Assembly (NCBI RefSeq): GCF_025340265.1
Contig: NZ_CP022707.1
Location: 611,001-675,000 of the forward strand
Length of the DNA stretch: 64,000 bases
DNA from: Novosphingobium sp. 9
GTDB lineage: Bacteria > Pseudomonadota > Alphaproteobacteria > Sphingomonadales > Sphingomonadaceae
Reading direction: 5' to 3'
Below the pieces are notes generated by a model. The model worked only from the letters and a program-made list of their open reading frames with translations. It was not told the origin of the DNA and searched no databases. Positions 36,992-45,936 of this stretch are shown here, one piece after another. Within the stretch, counting starts at the first letter, position 1. The number at the start of each line of letters is the position of its first letter. The position numbers were made by a program, and so were the translations under genes.

Positions 36992-38398
36992 TCACCGCGT
37001 CAGCAGTTTCGCGGCGCGGCGCAGCAGATCTTCGTCGCGGCTTGCCTCACCCATCACGACGATCTCGCCGCTTTCGAGGCGGCGGGTGAGCAGTACGGCG
37101 AACTCGCCCGCATGGTCGTCGAGCGCGGTGGAAAGGGGCCGCGCGGCCACGCCGCTCAGGGTTTCGCGAAGCTGCGTGTCGGCATCCGCTTTCGCCGCTG
37201 CCTTCGCCTCTGCCGCCGCACCGCTGTCGGCCCGGCGCGCGGCGCGTTCGGCCTGTACCACCGCCTTGATGCCGCCCGCCTGTAGCGCAAGGTAGCAGGC
37301 GAGCGAACCCTGTGTCAGGCCAAGGCGGCGGGCATAGGCGAGTACGGCGGCGAACTCGGTCACGCGGGTCTTGTCGTACTCGGCGCCGAACACCAGCTTG
37401 ACCAGCGCGGTCAGCGGCGCACGGGCCTGCACGGAAATTCCGGCATCGGCGAGGAGTTCGGCATAGTCGTTAGGCGCATCCTCGCTGGCGAGCGCGAAGT
37501 CATGTGCCTGTCCCAGTGCCTCGTAGAGCGCACGGTGCGAGCGCTGCTCTCCCTCGATGGCGACGCGGGCCAGATCGCGGGCGGAGGCCAGGCAGTCGGC
37601 CAGCCCCATCGGCTCGGCGGTGGGCAGCGGGTAGGGCTCGGCCGCCGGATCGCTGCCGGCCAGCGCCGCGAAGCCGAAGCCGACGCTGGGCATCGCGAAG
37701 TCGCCTGCGGCATCCGCTTCGGGGCCGTCTGCCCAGTCGGTCAGCGCAAAGCCGGTGAGCGGCAGGGCATCGGCGAAGGCGGCGGGCAGGCGCGGCTGCG
37801 GCGCATGCGTTTGCGTGCGAGCGGGTGAGGCCGCTGCGTCCGGGGTGCTCGCGGTTGCGCTCTGCTCCTTCCAGTTGATGACGCCGAAGATATGGTCGAT
37901 CCGCGAATCGCCGGCAGCGAACGGCAGCAGGATGCCGCGATAGAGGATCGTCGCCTCGGCGGCGTTGACGAACTCGGCCTCGAAGCCGATCGGCGCGCGG
38001 TTCGCCAGAATCTGCAGGTAATGGTCGGTGATGCGCGAGAGCAGCGAGCGGGGCGGGATCGCCTCTACATCGACGGCGCCCGAAGCAAGCCCGGCCTCGC
38101 GCGCCAGATCCTCACCGATTCGCACGACGCGGGCCTGCGGCAGGTCCGACGCGCTGTCAGTATCGAGGCGCAGCAGCACCGAGCGCGGGCCGAAGCCATG
38201 GTCGCCTTCCGGGTTCAGTGCGTCGATCGCGGGGAACTGGCGACCGTTCAGCAGGCTGGCCCACAGGTTGTAGGCGCGCACCTGCATGCGCCGCTCGTCA
38301 CGCGGACGGGCAGGCGGCGATGTGAATGCGTCCTCGCCGGTTTCGGGCGAGCGGGTTTGCGCCTCCGGGCTGTCGTACGGGTCGCGCAAAATATCCAT
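36992..38398 (-). CDS. Hypothetical protein with PAS-like segment
   Basis: A 468-residue protein, probably cytoplasmic, with no signal peptide. An acidic, Pro-rich leader precedes a domain at about 40-180 (RAYNLWASLLNGRQFPAID, RITDHYLQILANRAPIGFEA, RGILLPFAAGD, IDHIFGVINW) that resembles alphaproteobacterial PAS_5-type sensor modules. After a Pro/Ala/Asp-rich linker (180-265) comes a helical region with a degraded helix-turn-helix look, then a very Ala-rich helix (about 385-410). No output domain was identified. It is 93 bp upstream of nothing obvious; its divergent neighbour region 38399-38498 is short. Confidence 0.65.
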   Translation of the reverse strand: MDILRDPYDSPEAQTRSPETGEDAFTSPPARPRDERRMQVRAYNLWASLLNGRQFPAIDALNPEGDHGFGPRSVLLRLDTDSASDLPQARVVRIGEDLAREAGLASGAVDVEAIPPRSLLSRITDHYLQILANRAPIGFEAEFVNAAEATILYRGILLPFAAGDSRIDHIFGVINWKEQSATASTPDAAASPARTQTHAPQPRLPAAFADALPLTGFALTDWADGPEADAAGDFAMPSVGFGFAALAGSDPAAEPYPLPTAEPMGLADCLASARDLARVAIEGEQRSHRALYEALGQAHDFALASEDAPNDYAELLADAGISVQARAPLTALVKLVFGAEYDKTRVTEFAAVLAYARRLGLTQGSLACYLALQAGGIKAVVQAERAARRADSGAAAEAKAAAKADADTQLRETLSGVAARPLSTALDDHAGEFAVLLTRRLESGEIVVMGEASRDEDLLRRAAKLLTR

Positions 38399-38498
38399 CG
38401 AAGGGGCCTCGGCACTGAAAGTCGCGAGGCACCTTGCCGCAGCGGGGTAAAATAACGCTTAAATGCGCCTCAAGCCCGCTCTCCCCCGGCTCTGTCCG

Positions 38499-38993
38499 TT
38501 ACAGCATATAGCGCATGCGGATGGTGAGGCGGGTGTCTTTTCCTTGCGTTTCAAAGGCCGCACGGGCGAATCGGGGTGGGCCCATGCGCACCGGCGCATC
38601 GCGGGAAAAGCCGAAGCCCTCGCGCGGGATCATCAGCGCGGTGTCGAGCTTGCCGTTGCTGTTCTCGTCGTGAATCAGGGAGATGGCATAAAGCCCGTCG
38701 GGCACGGCGCCAAAGTCCAGCTCCAGCGGTTCGCTGGCCGCAACGGTGAGCTTGCGCGCCTGCGGATCGTGCCGACAATCGGGAAAATCCGCCGGTTTCG
38801 CGGTCAGGCAGGCGAGTACGTGCCCCTTGTCGGAACGCAGATCAGTGACGGCGACGGTGACGTCGCTCGATGCCGGAACCACTGGCACCGCCAGCGCGGC
38901 ACTCGCGCCCGAAAGCAGGATCAGGGCGCCGAAAGCCCCCGGTCGGTGCCGCACAGGTGATCCCAGAACCGGAAGTAGAGGCCGTAGTTGCAT
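38499..38993 (-). CDS. DUF2141 domain protein, exported
   Basis: A 164-residue protein from the ATG at 38993 with a signal peptide (about 1-36, ALA-VPVVP). The DUF2141 domain shows VTVAVTDLRSDKGHVLACLT, DGLYAISLIHDENSNGKLDT and MIPREGFGFSRDAP. The function of this periplasmic or surface family is unknown. It overlaps the 3' end of the sterol-desaturase-family gene by 73 bp in another frame. In sphingomonads and relatives such proteins are sometimes found near carotenoid or lipid genes, which fits the neighbour (weak inference). Confidence 0.85.
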   Translation of the reverse strand: MQLRPLLPVLGSPVRHRPGAFGALILLSGASAALAVPVVPASSDVTVAVTDLRSDKGHVLACLTAKPADFPDCRHDPQARKLTVAASEPLELDFGAVPDGLYAISLIHDENSNGKLDTALMIPREGFGFSRDAPVRMGPPRFARAAFETQGKDTRLTIRMRYML

Positions 38994-39655
38994 CGGTAGA
39001 GCTCGTGATGGCGATGGTGGTGGCTGGCAGTGATAAGCCCCTTGCCAAGGCGTGATTGTACAAGGGCTTGGGGGAATATCTCCCAACCCATGTGGTTGGT
39101 GATGCCCATCACCGTCATGATCAGCAGGACCATGCCCAGCACCGCGACATGGATCGGCACGAGGAAGACCAGCGCGGGGATGATCACCGCGTTGATTGCC
39201 GCTTCGATGGGGTGAAAGCTCATCGCCGCCCACGCGGTCGGCGGGCGGCTGGCATGGTGGACGGCATGGGCACGACGGAACACCCTGGGGCGGTGCAGCC
39301 AGCGGTGCGTCCAGTAGAACCAGGTATCGTGGAGAAACAGGTAGATCGCCAGCGAAAGCGGGAGATACCACAAGGGCCGGTCGTGCAGATCGGTATAGAT
39401 CAGCGTCCAGCCGTGCTGGCGCCAACCCCACGCCACGATGCCTGCGGGCAGGCCGAATATCAGCGCGGAAAGCAGTGACCAGCCGATCTCGCGGCGGATC
39501 TGCCGGTTCTGCCCGGCATAGAGCCCCGGCCGTGCACGGGCGGTGATCCACGCGAAGAGGCCGGAGGTCAGCAGATACCGAACCCCGACGATCGCCGTCA
39601 TGGCGATCACCGAGGCCAATACCGCAAGAGGACCGGGGCCGAGGCTGTCAGGCAT
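38921..39655 (-). CDS. Sterol desaturase / fatty acid hydroxylase family protein
   Basis: A 244-residue di-iron membrane hydroxylase with about five hydrophobic helices. The three His clusters of the family are intact: HDTWFYWTHRWLH, HAVHHAS and HHHRHH; NHMGWEIFP precedes the last. Substrates in the family include sterols, fatty acids, hopanoids and carotenoids; nothing here decides among them. Its last 73 bases overlap the downstream DUF2141 gene, suggesting coupled translation. Confidence 0.87.
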   Translation of the reverse strand: MPDSLGPGPLAVLASVIAMTAIVGVRYLLTSGLFAWITARARPGLYAGQNRQIRREIGWSLLSALIFGLPAGIVAWGWRQHGWTLIYTDLHDRPLWYLPLSLAIYLFLHDTWFYWTHRWLHRPRVFRRAHAVHHASRPPTAWAAMSFHPIEAAINAVIIPALVFLVPIHVAVLGMVLLIMTVMGITNHMGWEIFPQALVQSRLGKGLITASHHHRHHELYRCNYGLYFRFWDHLCGTDRGLSAP

Positions 39656-39738
39656 GGCGCATGCTTATGCGCGCCTCGTGCCCCTTGATCCAGCGGGGAA
39701 TTCCACCCCGCGCGTGGTTGCGAATGTTCGCGAAAGGC

Positions 39739-41271
39739 TCAGCTCGCGCGGCGGACCGAGCCCTTGTGCGTGCCGACGGTCTTGCCGCCGCGCGGACGGA
39801 AGCTGCGCTTCTGCTCGCCACCTTCACCGCCTTCGCGGCGCGGCTGGCGATTGTCGCTGCGGCCTTCGTGGCTGCGACCTTCGCCGCCACGACGCTCGTT
39901 GCGGCCCTCTCCACGACCTTCGCCGCGACCTTCACCGCTGCGGCCCGACGACGAGCGGTTGCCGTCCGACTTGCGACGATCGCCGCCCCCGCGACCGTCA
40001 CTGCGGTTTCCGCCGCCCGAACGCGTGCCGTGGCCGCGACCGTTGCCCTGCTGCTGCTCGGGCGCCTTGCGCGAAGGCGCGGGCAGACGCGAGGCCTTGG
40101 CGGTGAAGTCTTCGGGCAGGTCGAGCGGGGCCAGCTTGACGCGGGTCAGACGCTCGATGTCGCGCAGGAACGGCTTCTCGTCCGGCGCGACGAAGCTGAC
40201 GGCCACGCCGTCGGCACCCGCACGCGCGGTGCGGCCGATGCGGTGGACGTACTGCTCGGGCACGTTCGGGATTTCGAAGTTGTAGACGTGGCTGACGCCG
40301 CTGACGTCGATGCCGCGCGCGGCGATATCGGTCGCGACGAGGATGCGCACGGTGCCCTGGCGGAAGCCGCCGAGCGCGGCCGTGCGCTGGGCCTGGCTCT
40401 TGTTGCCGTGGATCGCGGCGGCGGGGATGCCGGCGGCGGTCAGGTGGCGCACGACGCGGTCGGCGCCGTGCTTGGTGCGGGTGAACACCAGCGCGCGGTC
40501 GATGGCGCCATGGGCGGCCTTTTCGGCAGCGTCAGGAGCCAGACCTTCACGCAGGTGAATGGTCAGCAGCGCCTGCTTTTCGGCCTGGTTGATATGCGTG
40601 ACATACTGCTCGACGCGCTCTGCCGTGGTCGACTGCGGCGCGACTTCGACCTTGACCGGATCGTTGATGAACTGACGGCCCAGCTCGGCGATCGCCTGCG
40701 GCATGGTGGCCGAGAAGAACAGGCTCTGGCGGTTCTTGGGCAGCAGCGCGGCAACGCGCTTGAGCGGGACGATGAAGCCCAGGTCCATCATCTGGTCGGC
40801 TTCGTCGAGCACGAAGATCTCGACATGGCGCAGCGTCAGCGCGCGGCTGTCGATCAGGTCGAGCAGGCGGCCGGGGGTCGCGACGAGAATATCGCAGCCG
40901 CGCTCCAGCGCGCGTGCTTGCTTGCCTGCCGGAACGCCGCCGAAGATGCACTGGATCGAGAGGTTGAGGAACTTCGCGTAGCCGCGCATGTTCTCGGCGA
41001 TCTGCGCCGCCAGCTCACGCGTGGGGCTGAGCACCAGCATGCGGCAGCCCGCGTTCTGGCGGGGCTTGGGATCCTGCGCGAGGCGGTGCAGCGAGGGGAG
41101 CGAGAACGCGGCGGTCTTGCCGGTGCCGGTCTGCGCGATGCCCAGCAGGTCGCGGCCTTCGAGCAGCGAGGGGATCGACTTGCGCTGGATCGGCGAGGGA
41201 TCGGTGTAGCCCTTGGCTTCGAGCGCACGGAGAATAGGCTCGGCAAGGCCAAGTTCGGAGAAATAGGACAT
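39739..41271 (-). CDS. rhlE: DEAD/DEAH-box RNA helicase, RhlE type
   Basis: A 510-residue ATP-dependent RNA helicase from the ATG at 41271. Motifs in order: Q motif (GYTDPSPIQ), I AQTGTGKT, Ia PTRELA, II DEAD in VLDEADQMM, III SAT, IV-VI including VATDIAARGIDV and HRIGRTARAG. The C-terminal 120 residues are basic and Gly/Arg/Ser/Glu-rich with repeated GEGR units, an RNA-binding RGG-like tail. RhlE proteins act in ribosome assembly and RNA turnover, often at low temperature. Frames reading upstream to 41376 look non-conserved. Confidence 0.94.
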   Translation of the reverse strand: MSYFSELGLAEPILRALEAKGYTDPSPIQRKSIPSLLEGRDLLGIAQTGTGKTAAFSLPSLHRLAQDPKPRQNAGCRMLVLSPTRELAAQIAENMRGYAKFLNLSIQCIFGGVPAGKQARALERGCDILVATPGRLLDLIDSRALTLRHVEIFVLDEADQMMDLGFIVPLKRVAALLPKNRQSLFFSATMPQAIAELGRQFINDPVKVEVAPQSTTAERVEQYVTHINQAEKQALLTIHLREGLAPDAAEKAAHGAIDRALVFTRTKHGADRVVRHLTAAGIPAAAIHGNKSQAQRTAALGGFRQGTVRILVATDIAARGIDVSGVSHVYNFEIPNVPEQYVHRIGRTARAGADGVAVSFVAPDEKPFLRDIERLTRVKLAPLDLPEDFTAKASRLPAPSRKAPEQQQGNGRGHGTRSGGGNRSDGRGGGDRRKSDGNRSSSGRSGEGRGEGRGEGRNERRGGEGRSHEGRSDNRQPRREGGEGGEQKRSFRPRGGKTVGTHKGSVRRAS

Positions 41272-41605
41272 CAGATGCCTTCGATATGATGCAAGGCGCA
41301 GGGTCTGTGCGCTGCGCGTCGCAAGGGTTCGTACGATGCGACCCTGCGTGAAGAAGGAAGCCAGTTGGCTCGTCAATGTTCGTCCGGGCCGGTCTTCGCG
41401 AAATCTTCGCGCTGGACCTCACGCCGCTCACGGACTGCGGCGGACAACGATCCGCTCGCCAAAGACGCAGGGCGCGATATAGTCGCACTTGCCCGTCAGC
41501 GCAAGATAATTGCTCTGGTAGAGATAAGGCGTTGAAGCGGTGGACTCTTGGCGGGATCGTCGAGCCGGCTATGATGCGCCGTCAAACGCAGGAGAGGAAA
41601 TCGTC
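41272..41605. other. Divergent intergenic region between the helicase and YbjQ genes
   Basis: A gene-free stretch of 334 bases that must carry the promoters of the helicase (minus) and of the YbjQ-like gene (plus). I see no convincing hairpin, palindrome or small ORF in it. An AGGAGAGG ribosome site for the YbjQ gene is at its right edge. Confidence 0.6.
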
Positions 41606-41926
41606 ATGATCGTCACCACCACCGAATCCGTCGCGGGCCATGTCGTCACGGAGAGCCTCGGGCAGGTCTTCGGCGTTGTCGTGCGCAGCAGGGGTCTCGG
41701 CGGCAACATCATGGCGGGCCTGCGCTCGGTGATCGGCGGCGAAATCAAGGAATATACCGCGCTGGTCGAGGATACCCGCCGCCATGCCATCGACCGGCTG
41801 GTGATGAACGCGCGTCTCATGGGGGCCGATGCTGTCGTGATGATGCGCTTCGATTCCGGCTCGATCGGCCAGACGATGAACGAGGTGGTTGCCTATGGCA
41901 CCGCCGTGAAGATCGTGCGGGCGTGA
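41606..41926 (+). CDS. YbjQ family protein (heavy-metal-binding domain)
   Basis: A 106-residue YbjQ/DUF74 protein from the ATG at 41606, 7 bp after AGGAGAGG. The full domain is visible: TTTESVAGHVVTESLGQVFG, VVRSRGLGGNIMAGLRSVIG, GEIKEYTALVEDTRRHAIDR and MGADAVVMMRFDSGSIG. These proteins form pentamers; the 'heavy-metal-binding' label is not well supported biochemically. It is 10 bp upstream of a small membrane protein, in the same operon. Confidence 0.93.
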   Translation: MIVTTTESVAGHVVTESLGQVFGVVVRSRGLGGNIMAGLRSVIGGEIKEYTALVEDTRRHAIDRLVMNARLMGADAVVMMRFDSGSIGQTMNEVVAYGTAVKIVRA

Positions 41927-41936
41927 AAGGCGCGTC

Positions 41937-42263
41937 ATGAGCACCGCTGCGCGCACGTTCATCCTTGCTGTTGCGGCGGTGATCGCGCTGGTCGGCGTGG
42001 CGATGAGCGTCACGCTGGGCGGTGGCGGATGGCCGCTGATCGCGATCGGGCTGGTGCTGGCGCTGAGCGTGCTGGTCGAGGGGCGCTATCGCGGCCCCGC
42101 GCGCGACGTGATCGAGGCATCCGGCCCATGGCAGCGTACGGGGGAGCGGGAAGTCGACAGCGAGACTGGAGAGATCGTCGAGGTCTGGTTCGACCCGCAT
42201 ACCGGGCGTCGTCGCTACGAGCCACTCGGGCAGTTTTCCGGCGAGGCCGAACGCGAAGGGTGA
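41937..42263 (+). CDS. Small membrane protein, unknown function
   Basis: A 108-residue protein with two N-terminal membrane helices (about 7-27 and 31-49) and a soluble acidic C-terminal half with GPARDVIEASGPWQRTGER and VWFDPHTGRRRYEPLG. I do not recognise a family. It follows the YbjQ-like gene by 10 bp and ends 4 bp from the convergent mmcB stop. Confidence 0.75.
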   Translation: MSTAARTFILAVAAVIALVGVAMSVTLGGGGWPLIAIGLVLALSVLVEGRYRGPARDVIEASGPWQRTGEREVDSETGEIVEVWFDPHTGRRRYEPLGQFSGEAEREG

Positions 42264-42267
42264 TCGC

Positions 42268-42774
42268 CTACCCCTGATCGCGCACCCATGCAGCGGTTTC
42301 GGGATCGAGCAGCGTGGTCATGCGGCGCATCGAGGCCCGCGCGAGGCGCTCCATCTCGACCTTGCGCCGCGTGGCGGCAAGCTGGTGCAGCGGAGCGGGA
42401 CGGACGATCTCCGCATCGTAGCCATCAGCGACGATCACGCCGCAGCGATCGGGCAGAAAACCCTCACCGTCTAGCGGCGCACGATCGAGCGAAGGGGGCA
42501 GGCCCCAGTAGAACCGGTCGCAGAAGTCCAGATAGTCGGTCCACTTGCCGTCACCCAGCAGGTCCGCGCGGCTGACCTTGATCTCGACGATCACGATCTG
42601 GCCTCGGCTGTCTATGCCCATAAGGTCGGCCCGGCGGCCATTGCGCAGCATCATCTCCGGCAGGCACCAGATGTCGTTGCGCGCGAAAAGGCGCGCTATT
42701 CCCCGTGCGACATCGCCTGCTGTCAGCGCTTCAGCGGGGGCGGGAAGAGAGAAAAGCGAATCGCGATCAGCCAT
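42268..42774 (-). CDS. mmcB: MmcB family DNA repair protein
   Basis: A 168-residue MmcB-like protein (PF06319) from the ATG at 42774. A PD-(D/E)XK nuclease core is visible: LRNGRRADLMGIDSRGQIVI, then VEIKVSRADLLGDGKW. WTDYLDFCDRFYWGLPP and a C-terminal basic helix follow. In Caulobacter mmcB belongs to the SOS regulon and mutants are sensitive to mitomycin C. A consensus LexA box lies 15 bp upstream of the start. Confidence 0.93.
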   Translation of the reverse strand: MADRDSLFSLPAPAEALTAGDVARGIARLFARNDIWCLPEMMLRNGRRADLMGIDSRGQIVIVEIKVSRADLLGDGKWTDYLDFCDRFYWGLPPSLDRAPLDGEGFLPDRCGVIVADGYDAEIVRPAPLHQLAATRRKVEMERLARASMRRMTTLLDPETAAWVRDQG

Positions 42775-42788
42775 GTCGCCATTATTTA

Positions 42789-42803
42789 GAACAAATGACG
42801 AAC
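42789..42803 (-). promoter_or_regulatory. LexA (SOS) box of mmcB
   Basis: The minus strand reads GTTC-N7-GTTC (plus strand GAAC AAATGAC GAAC), the exact alphaproteobacterial LexA consensus of direct repeats, 15 bp before the mmcB ATG. This predicts repression by LexA and induction on DNA damage. Confidence 0.9.
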
Positions 42804-42838
42804 AATCAAGATGGTGTGATGCTGGGAGTTGCCAGCGT

Positions 42839-43147
42839 TCAACGCAGCGAGGATTTCGGAACCAGCGCGGCAATGGCGTCGCGCGCCGTGCAGAACTCCT
42901 GCCACAGGCACCGCGCTGCGCCGGCAGGATGCGTGCCCCGCGCGACAGCTGCCAGAAGCGCCGCCAGTCCCGGCTCCATGATAGCGCAAAGGTCGGAGAT
43001 ACCCTGCTCCGCGATTTCGCGGCGAGGGCCCTGGAGGTCTCGCAGCAGACCGGGAACCTGTTTAAGGTGGGCGGTCATCACGGGCTGGGCGATTCCTGCG
43101 ATGCTTGCGACGGCGCGCCCGGCCGTGTGCAATGCCGACCATTTCAT
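42839..43147 (-). CDS. Hypothetical protein upstream of mmcB
   Basis: A helical protein of about 102 residues starting MKWSALHTAGRAVASIAG, with no recognised domain. Residues 20-90 are Leu/Ala-rich amphipathic helices (HLKQVPGLLRDLQGPRREIA). A strong AAGGAGG lies at 43164-43170, 16 nt from this ATG, which is longer than ideal; the frame is open up to an ATG at 43252. It ends 35 bp before the LexA box, so it is not itself downstream of that site. Moderate confidence that it is a real gene. Confidence 0.45.
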   Translation of the reverse strand: MKWSALHTAGRAVASIAGIAQPVMTAHLKQVPGLLRDLQGPRREIAEQGISDLCAIMEPGLAALLAAVARGTHPAGAARCLWQEFCTARDAIAALVPKSSLR

Positions 43148-43378
43148 CGTCAGCGAGTCACCACCTCCTTGTCCGAATTGCCCTGGCCAGGGGCGGGGAA
43201 GGTGCTGGCCGGTTCCGGTTGTGCCCGCGGTGCCAAAGGAAGGAGCGTTCATGACGCTGAAGATGCGCCTCGGTGCTTGCTCAACCGTAAAAGAGGTAAA
43301 GGTGTAAATTATGTGTTCTGTGCAAGAGTCGATTGGCTCTGGTCAGTCTGAAAAGGCTCTGCTAGTCGCCCTTGCACT

Positions 43379-43455
<77 letters not shown>

Positions 43456-43546
43456 TCTCCTTCAGTAATGTGATTGTCGAAACTTCCTTGGGATGAGGAT
43501 GGTTCCGGTCGATCATGTCATGAGCACAGCTTGAAGAAGATATGGA

Positions 43547-43581
43547 AAAAGGCGGCCTTCCTTTAGGGAGGGCCGCCTTTT
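43547..43581. terminator. Rho-independent terminator between tRNA-Arg and the TonB receptor
   Basis: A 14-15-bp stem (arms 43547-43561 and 43567-43581, core AAAGGCGGCC/GGCCGCCTTT, one wobble pair, loop TTTAG) flanked by A and T runs. It lies 22 bp beyond the TonB receptor stop on the minus strand and can work in both directions. Confidence 0.92.
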
Positions 43582-43603
43582 CGCATTTTTCAGAACTGAA
43601 GGA

Positions 43604-45742
43604 TCAGTAGCTGAAGGTGATCGAGCCCATCACGGTGCGCGGTGCGGCGTAATAGGCCTGTCCCCAGGCAAGGCTGTTCAGGTACTTCTTGTCAGTCACG
43701 TTATCGACGACGATCTGGGCCTTGATGCCCTTGGTCACGGTCATCCCGGCCATCAGATCGAGTACGGCATAGTGGCCCTGGCGGACAACGGCGTCGTTCC
43801 CTTCTGCATCCTGCACGGTGCTGTCATCAATGTGGGTCGCGTCCTGCCAGCGCAGGTTCGCGCCGAACTTGAGGTCGTTCAACTGCGGGATGGTGTAGGT
43901 GGTGTTGAGCTTGAGCGTGCGGTTCGGGATATAGGTGAACGCGCGCTCGCCGTCGGGAGTCTTGAGAGTGAACCCGGTATAGCCGCCGCCCACAGTCCAG
44001 TTCGGTGTGATCTTGCCGGCGATTTCGACCTCGAAGCCCTTCGACGTGGTGGTTTGGCCGACGTAGTATGTGCCGCCGGCCGGGCCGACATCATCGTCGC
44101 CAAAGGTGCCGGCTGCTTCGGCCAGATTCTTCTGGTGCGCACGGAACAGGGCGGCCGTGGCATAGAGCTTGCCGCCGAACCACTCGCTCTTCACACCGGC
44201 CTCGATGCTGCTGCCGGTCGCAGGCGCAAGGCGCTGGTTGCCAGCGTTGACCTCGCTCTGCGGATTGAAGATACCCGTGTAGCTGGCATAGAGTTTCACA
44301 TTGTGCGTGATGTCGTAGAGCGCGCCGACATAAGGTGTGACCTTGCTGTTCTTGCGCGCTTCATCCACGCCATAGCTGTCGCCGGTGGACTTGAGCCAGG
44401 TGGCCGAAGCCCCGGTGATGGCGGTCAGGCGATCCGTGATATTCCAGTGGATGGCGCCATAGACGCGGGTGATGCGGTCGATCGTGCGGGCCTGAAGGAC
44501 GGGCGTAGGATAGTCGTCCGGTTCCGGAATGGTGACGTTGCCGATTTCGGATACCGCCGGATAATCGGGATAGGTATCCGAAAAGCCTTCGTATTCATGC
44601 CCGCTGTTGCGACCGGTCGAAACGCCGAAGGCCAACTGGTGCTGGCGTCCGAACAGCTGGAACGGTCCCGATGCGTCTAGGTTGTAAATGTCCTGCTTGT
44701 AGTCCGTTGGGTAGATCCCGGTCATGCCCGAGATGCCGAGGCCGGTATCCGGATCGGGGTAGCCGTAGGCGTAGAGCAGCTTGGATTTGTACTGGATGCG
44801 GTTGAAAGTGTAGGTGCCTTTCACCGACCAGTCGTTGCCGAGATTGTACTTCAGTTCGGCGAATGCGCTCTGGTTGCGGGTGTTCCAGTAGGTCCATGGC
44901 GCGGCGGTGGAGGCCGAGCGCTTGTAGCTGATCTGGCTGCCGTCCGAATAAGTCATCGGCAATGTGCCCCACATCACGCCATCGGCGTTATTCTGCTGGC
45001 GGCTGTAACCGGCAGTGGCGGTGAGATCCGGTGTCACGTCCCACGCGACTACGGCGCCGATCACGTTGCGGTTTACGTGGTAGTAATCGAGGTAGGAATC
45101 GCTGTCTTCATGCGCGCCGACCACACGGGCGCGCAGTGTGCCCGAAGAGTTGAGCGGGCCGGAAATGTCGGCCTCGACACGATGATCGTCGAACGAGCCG
45201 AGATAGCCGGTGACGGAGGCCTGGAAGGTGTCGGTAGGGCGCTTGCGCACATAGTTCACGGTGGCGGAGGGGTTGCCGACGCCGGTCATCATGCCATTGG
45301 CGCCGCGTACCACTTCGACGCGATCGTACAGCGCGGTGTCGAGGCTGCCGTAGGCGATGCCGCCCGAGAGCAGAGGCATGCCGACACCATCGACCTGGAA
45401 GTTGGTGATGGTGAAGCCGCGCGAATCGTATTGCGTGCGGTCCGTTTCTGCCCGCTCCACATTGACGCCCGGCACCTGGTCGAGCAGGTCGTTTACGTTG
45501 CGCAGCGAGAAGTCCTTGATCTGCTGCTGGTTTACGATCGTCACCGCCTGCGGTGTTTCGGCGATCGTGAGGGGGAGGCCGGTGGCCGAAGAGATGTCCT
45601 GGGTGGCAGGAGCCGTCACGACGATCGATTCTTCGGATTTCTTGGCGGTGTCGCTTGTTGCCGCAGCATCATCGGCATGGGCCGTGACGGTCAGCGCGCA
45701 CGTCGCGACGCCGGTGGCCAAGGCGGTCAGAACCCTCTTCAT
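43604..45742 (-). CDS. TonB-dependent siderophore receptor
   Basis: A 712-residue outer-membrane receptor. The ATG at 45742 has AAGGGA 8 bp upstream (an in-frame TTG at 45760 is less likely). Signal peptide to VTAHA-DDAA, TonB box ESIVVTAPA, plug domain with PLTIAETPQAVTIVNQQQI, YDSRGFTITNFQVDGVG and VEVVRGANGMMTGVGNPSA, then a 22-strand barrel ending in MGSITFSY with the terminal aromatic. The plug belongs to the ferri-siderophore group (FhuA/FpvA-like) without a signalling extension. It is divergent from the riboswitch-controlled NiCoT gene, so a metal-chelate cargo is plausible. No Fur box was identified with confidence. Confidence 0.92.
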   Translation of the reverse strand: MKRVLTALATGVATCALTVTAHADDAAATSDTAKKSEESIVVTAPATQDISSATGLPLTIAETPQAVTIVNQQQIKDFSLRNVNDLLDQVPGVNVERAETDRTQYDSRGFTITNFQVDGVGMPLLSGGIAYGSLDTALYDRVEVVRGANGMMTGVGNPSATVNYVRKRPTDTFQASVTGYLGSFDDHRVEADISGPLNSSGTLRARVVGAHEDSDSYLDYYHVNRNVIGAVVAWDVTPDLTATAGYSRQQNNADGVMWGTLPMTYSDGSQISYKRSASTAAPWTYWNTRNQSAFAELKYNLGNDWSVKGTYTFNRIQYKSKLLYAYGYPDPDTGLGISGMTGIYPTDYKQDIYNLDASGPFQLFGRQHQLAFGVSTGRNSGHEYEGFSDTYPDYPAVSEIGNVTIPEPDDYPTPVLQARTIDRITRVYGAIHWNITDRLTAITGASATWLKSTGDSYGVDEARKNSKVTPYVGALYDITHNVKLYASYTGIFNPQSEVNAGNQRLAPATGSSIEAGVKSEWFGGKLYATAALFRAHQKNLAEAAGTFGDDDVGPAGGTYYVGQTTTSKGFEVEIAGKITPNWTVGGGYTGFTLKTPDGERAFTYIPNRTLKLNTTYTIPQLNDLKFGANLRWQDATHIDDSTVQDAEGNDAVVRQGHYAVLDLMAGMTVTKGIKAQIVVDNVTDKKYLNSLAWGQAYYAAPRTVMGSITFSY

Positions 45743-45936
45743 TCGTACATTCCCTTGCAAACAGTTTTTATACGCCCGCGCGTTGGCCCGCTATGTGAAA
45801 TAGCTTCTGCAAGTCAATATCAGTTTTGTGACGCGCGACCTTTCGGTTTCGCTGCAAGGTGCTTGCACGGATTGATACGGCACCATAGGTACGATCAGGT
45901 TCGATATTGGCGGTAACGTCAGCATTGGACAGGATC

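Noticed and set aside
45743..45860. Possible Fur box ahead of the siderophore-type receptor
   Set aside because: AT-rich patches such as CTGCAAGTCAATATCAG are present but no convincing symmetric Fur or Irr site could be aligned.
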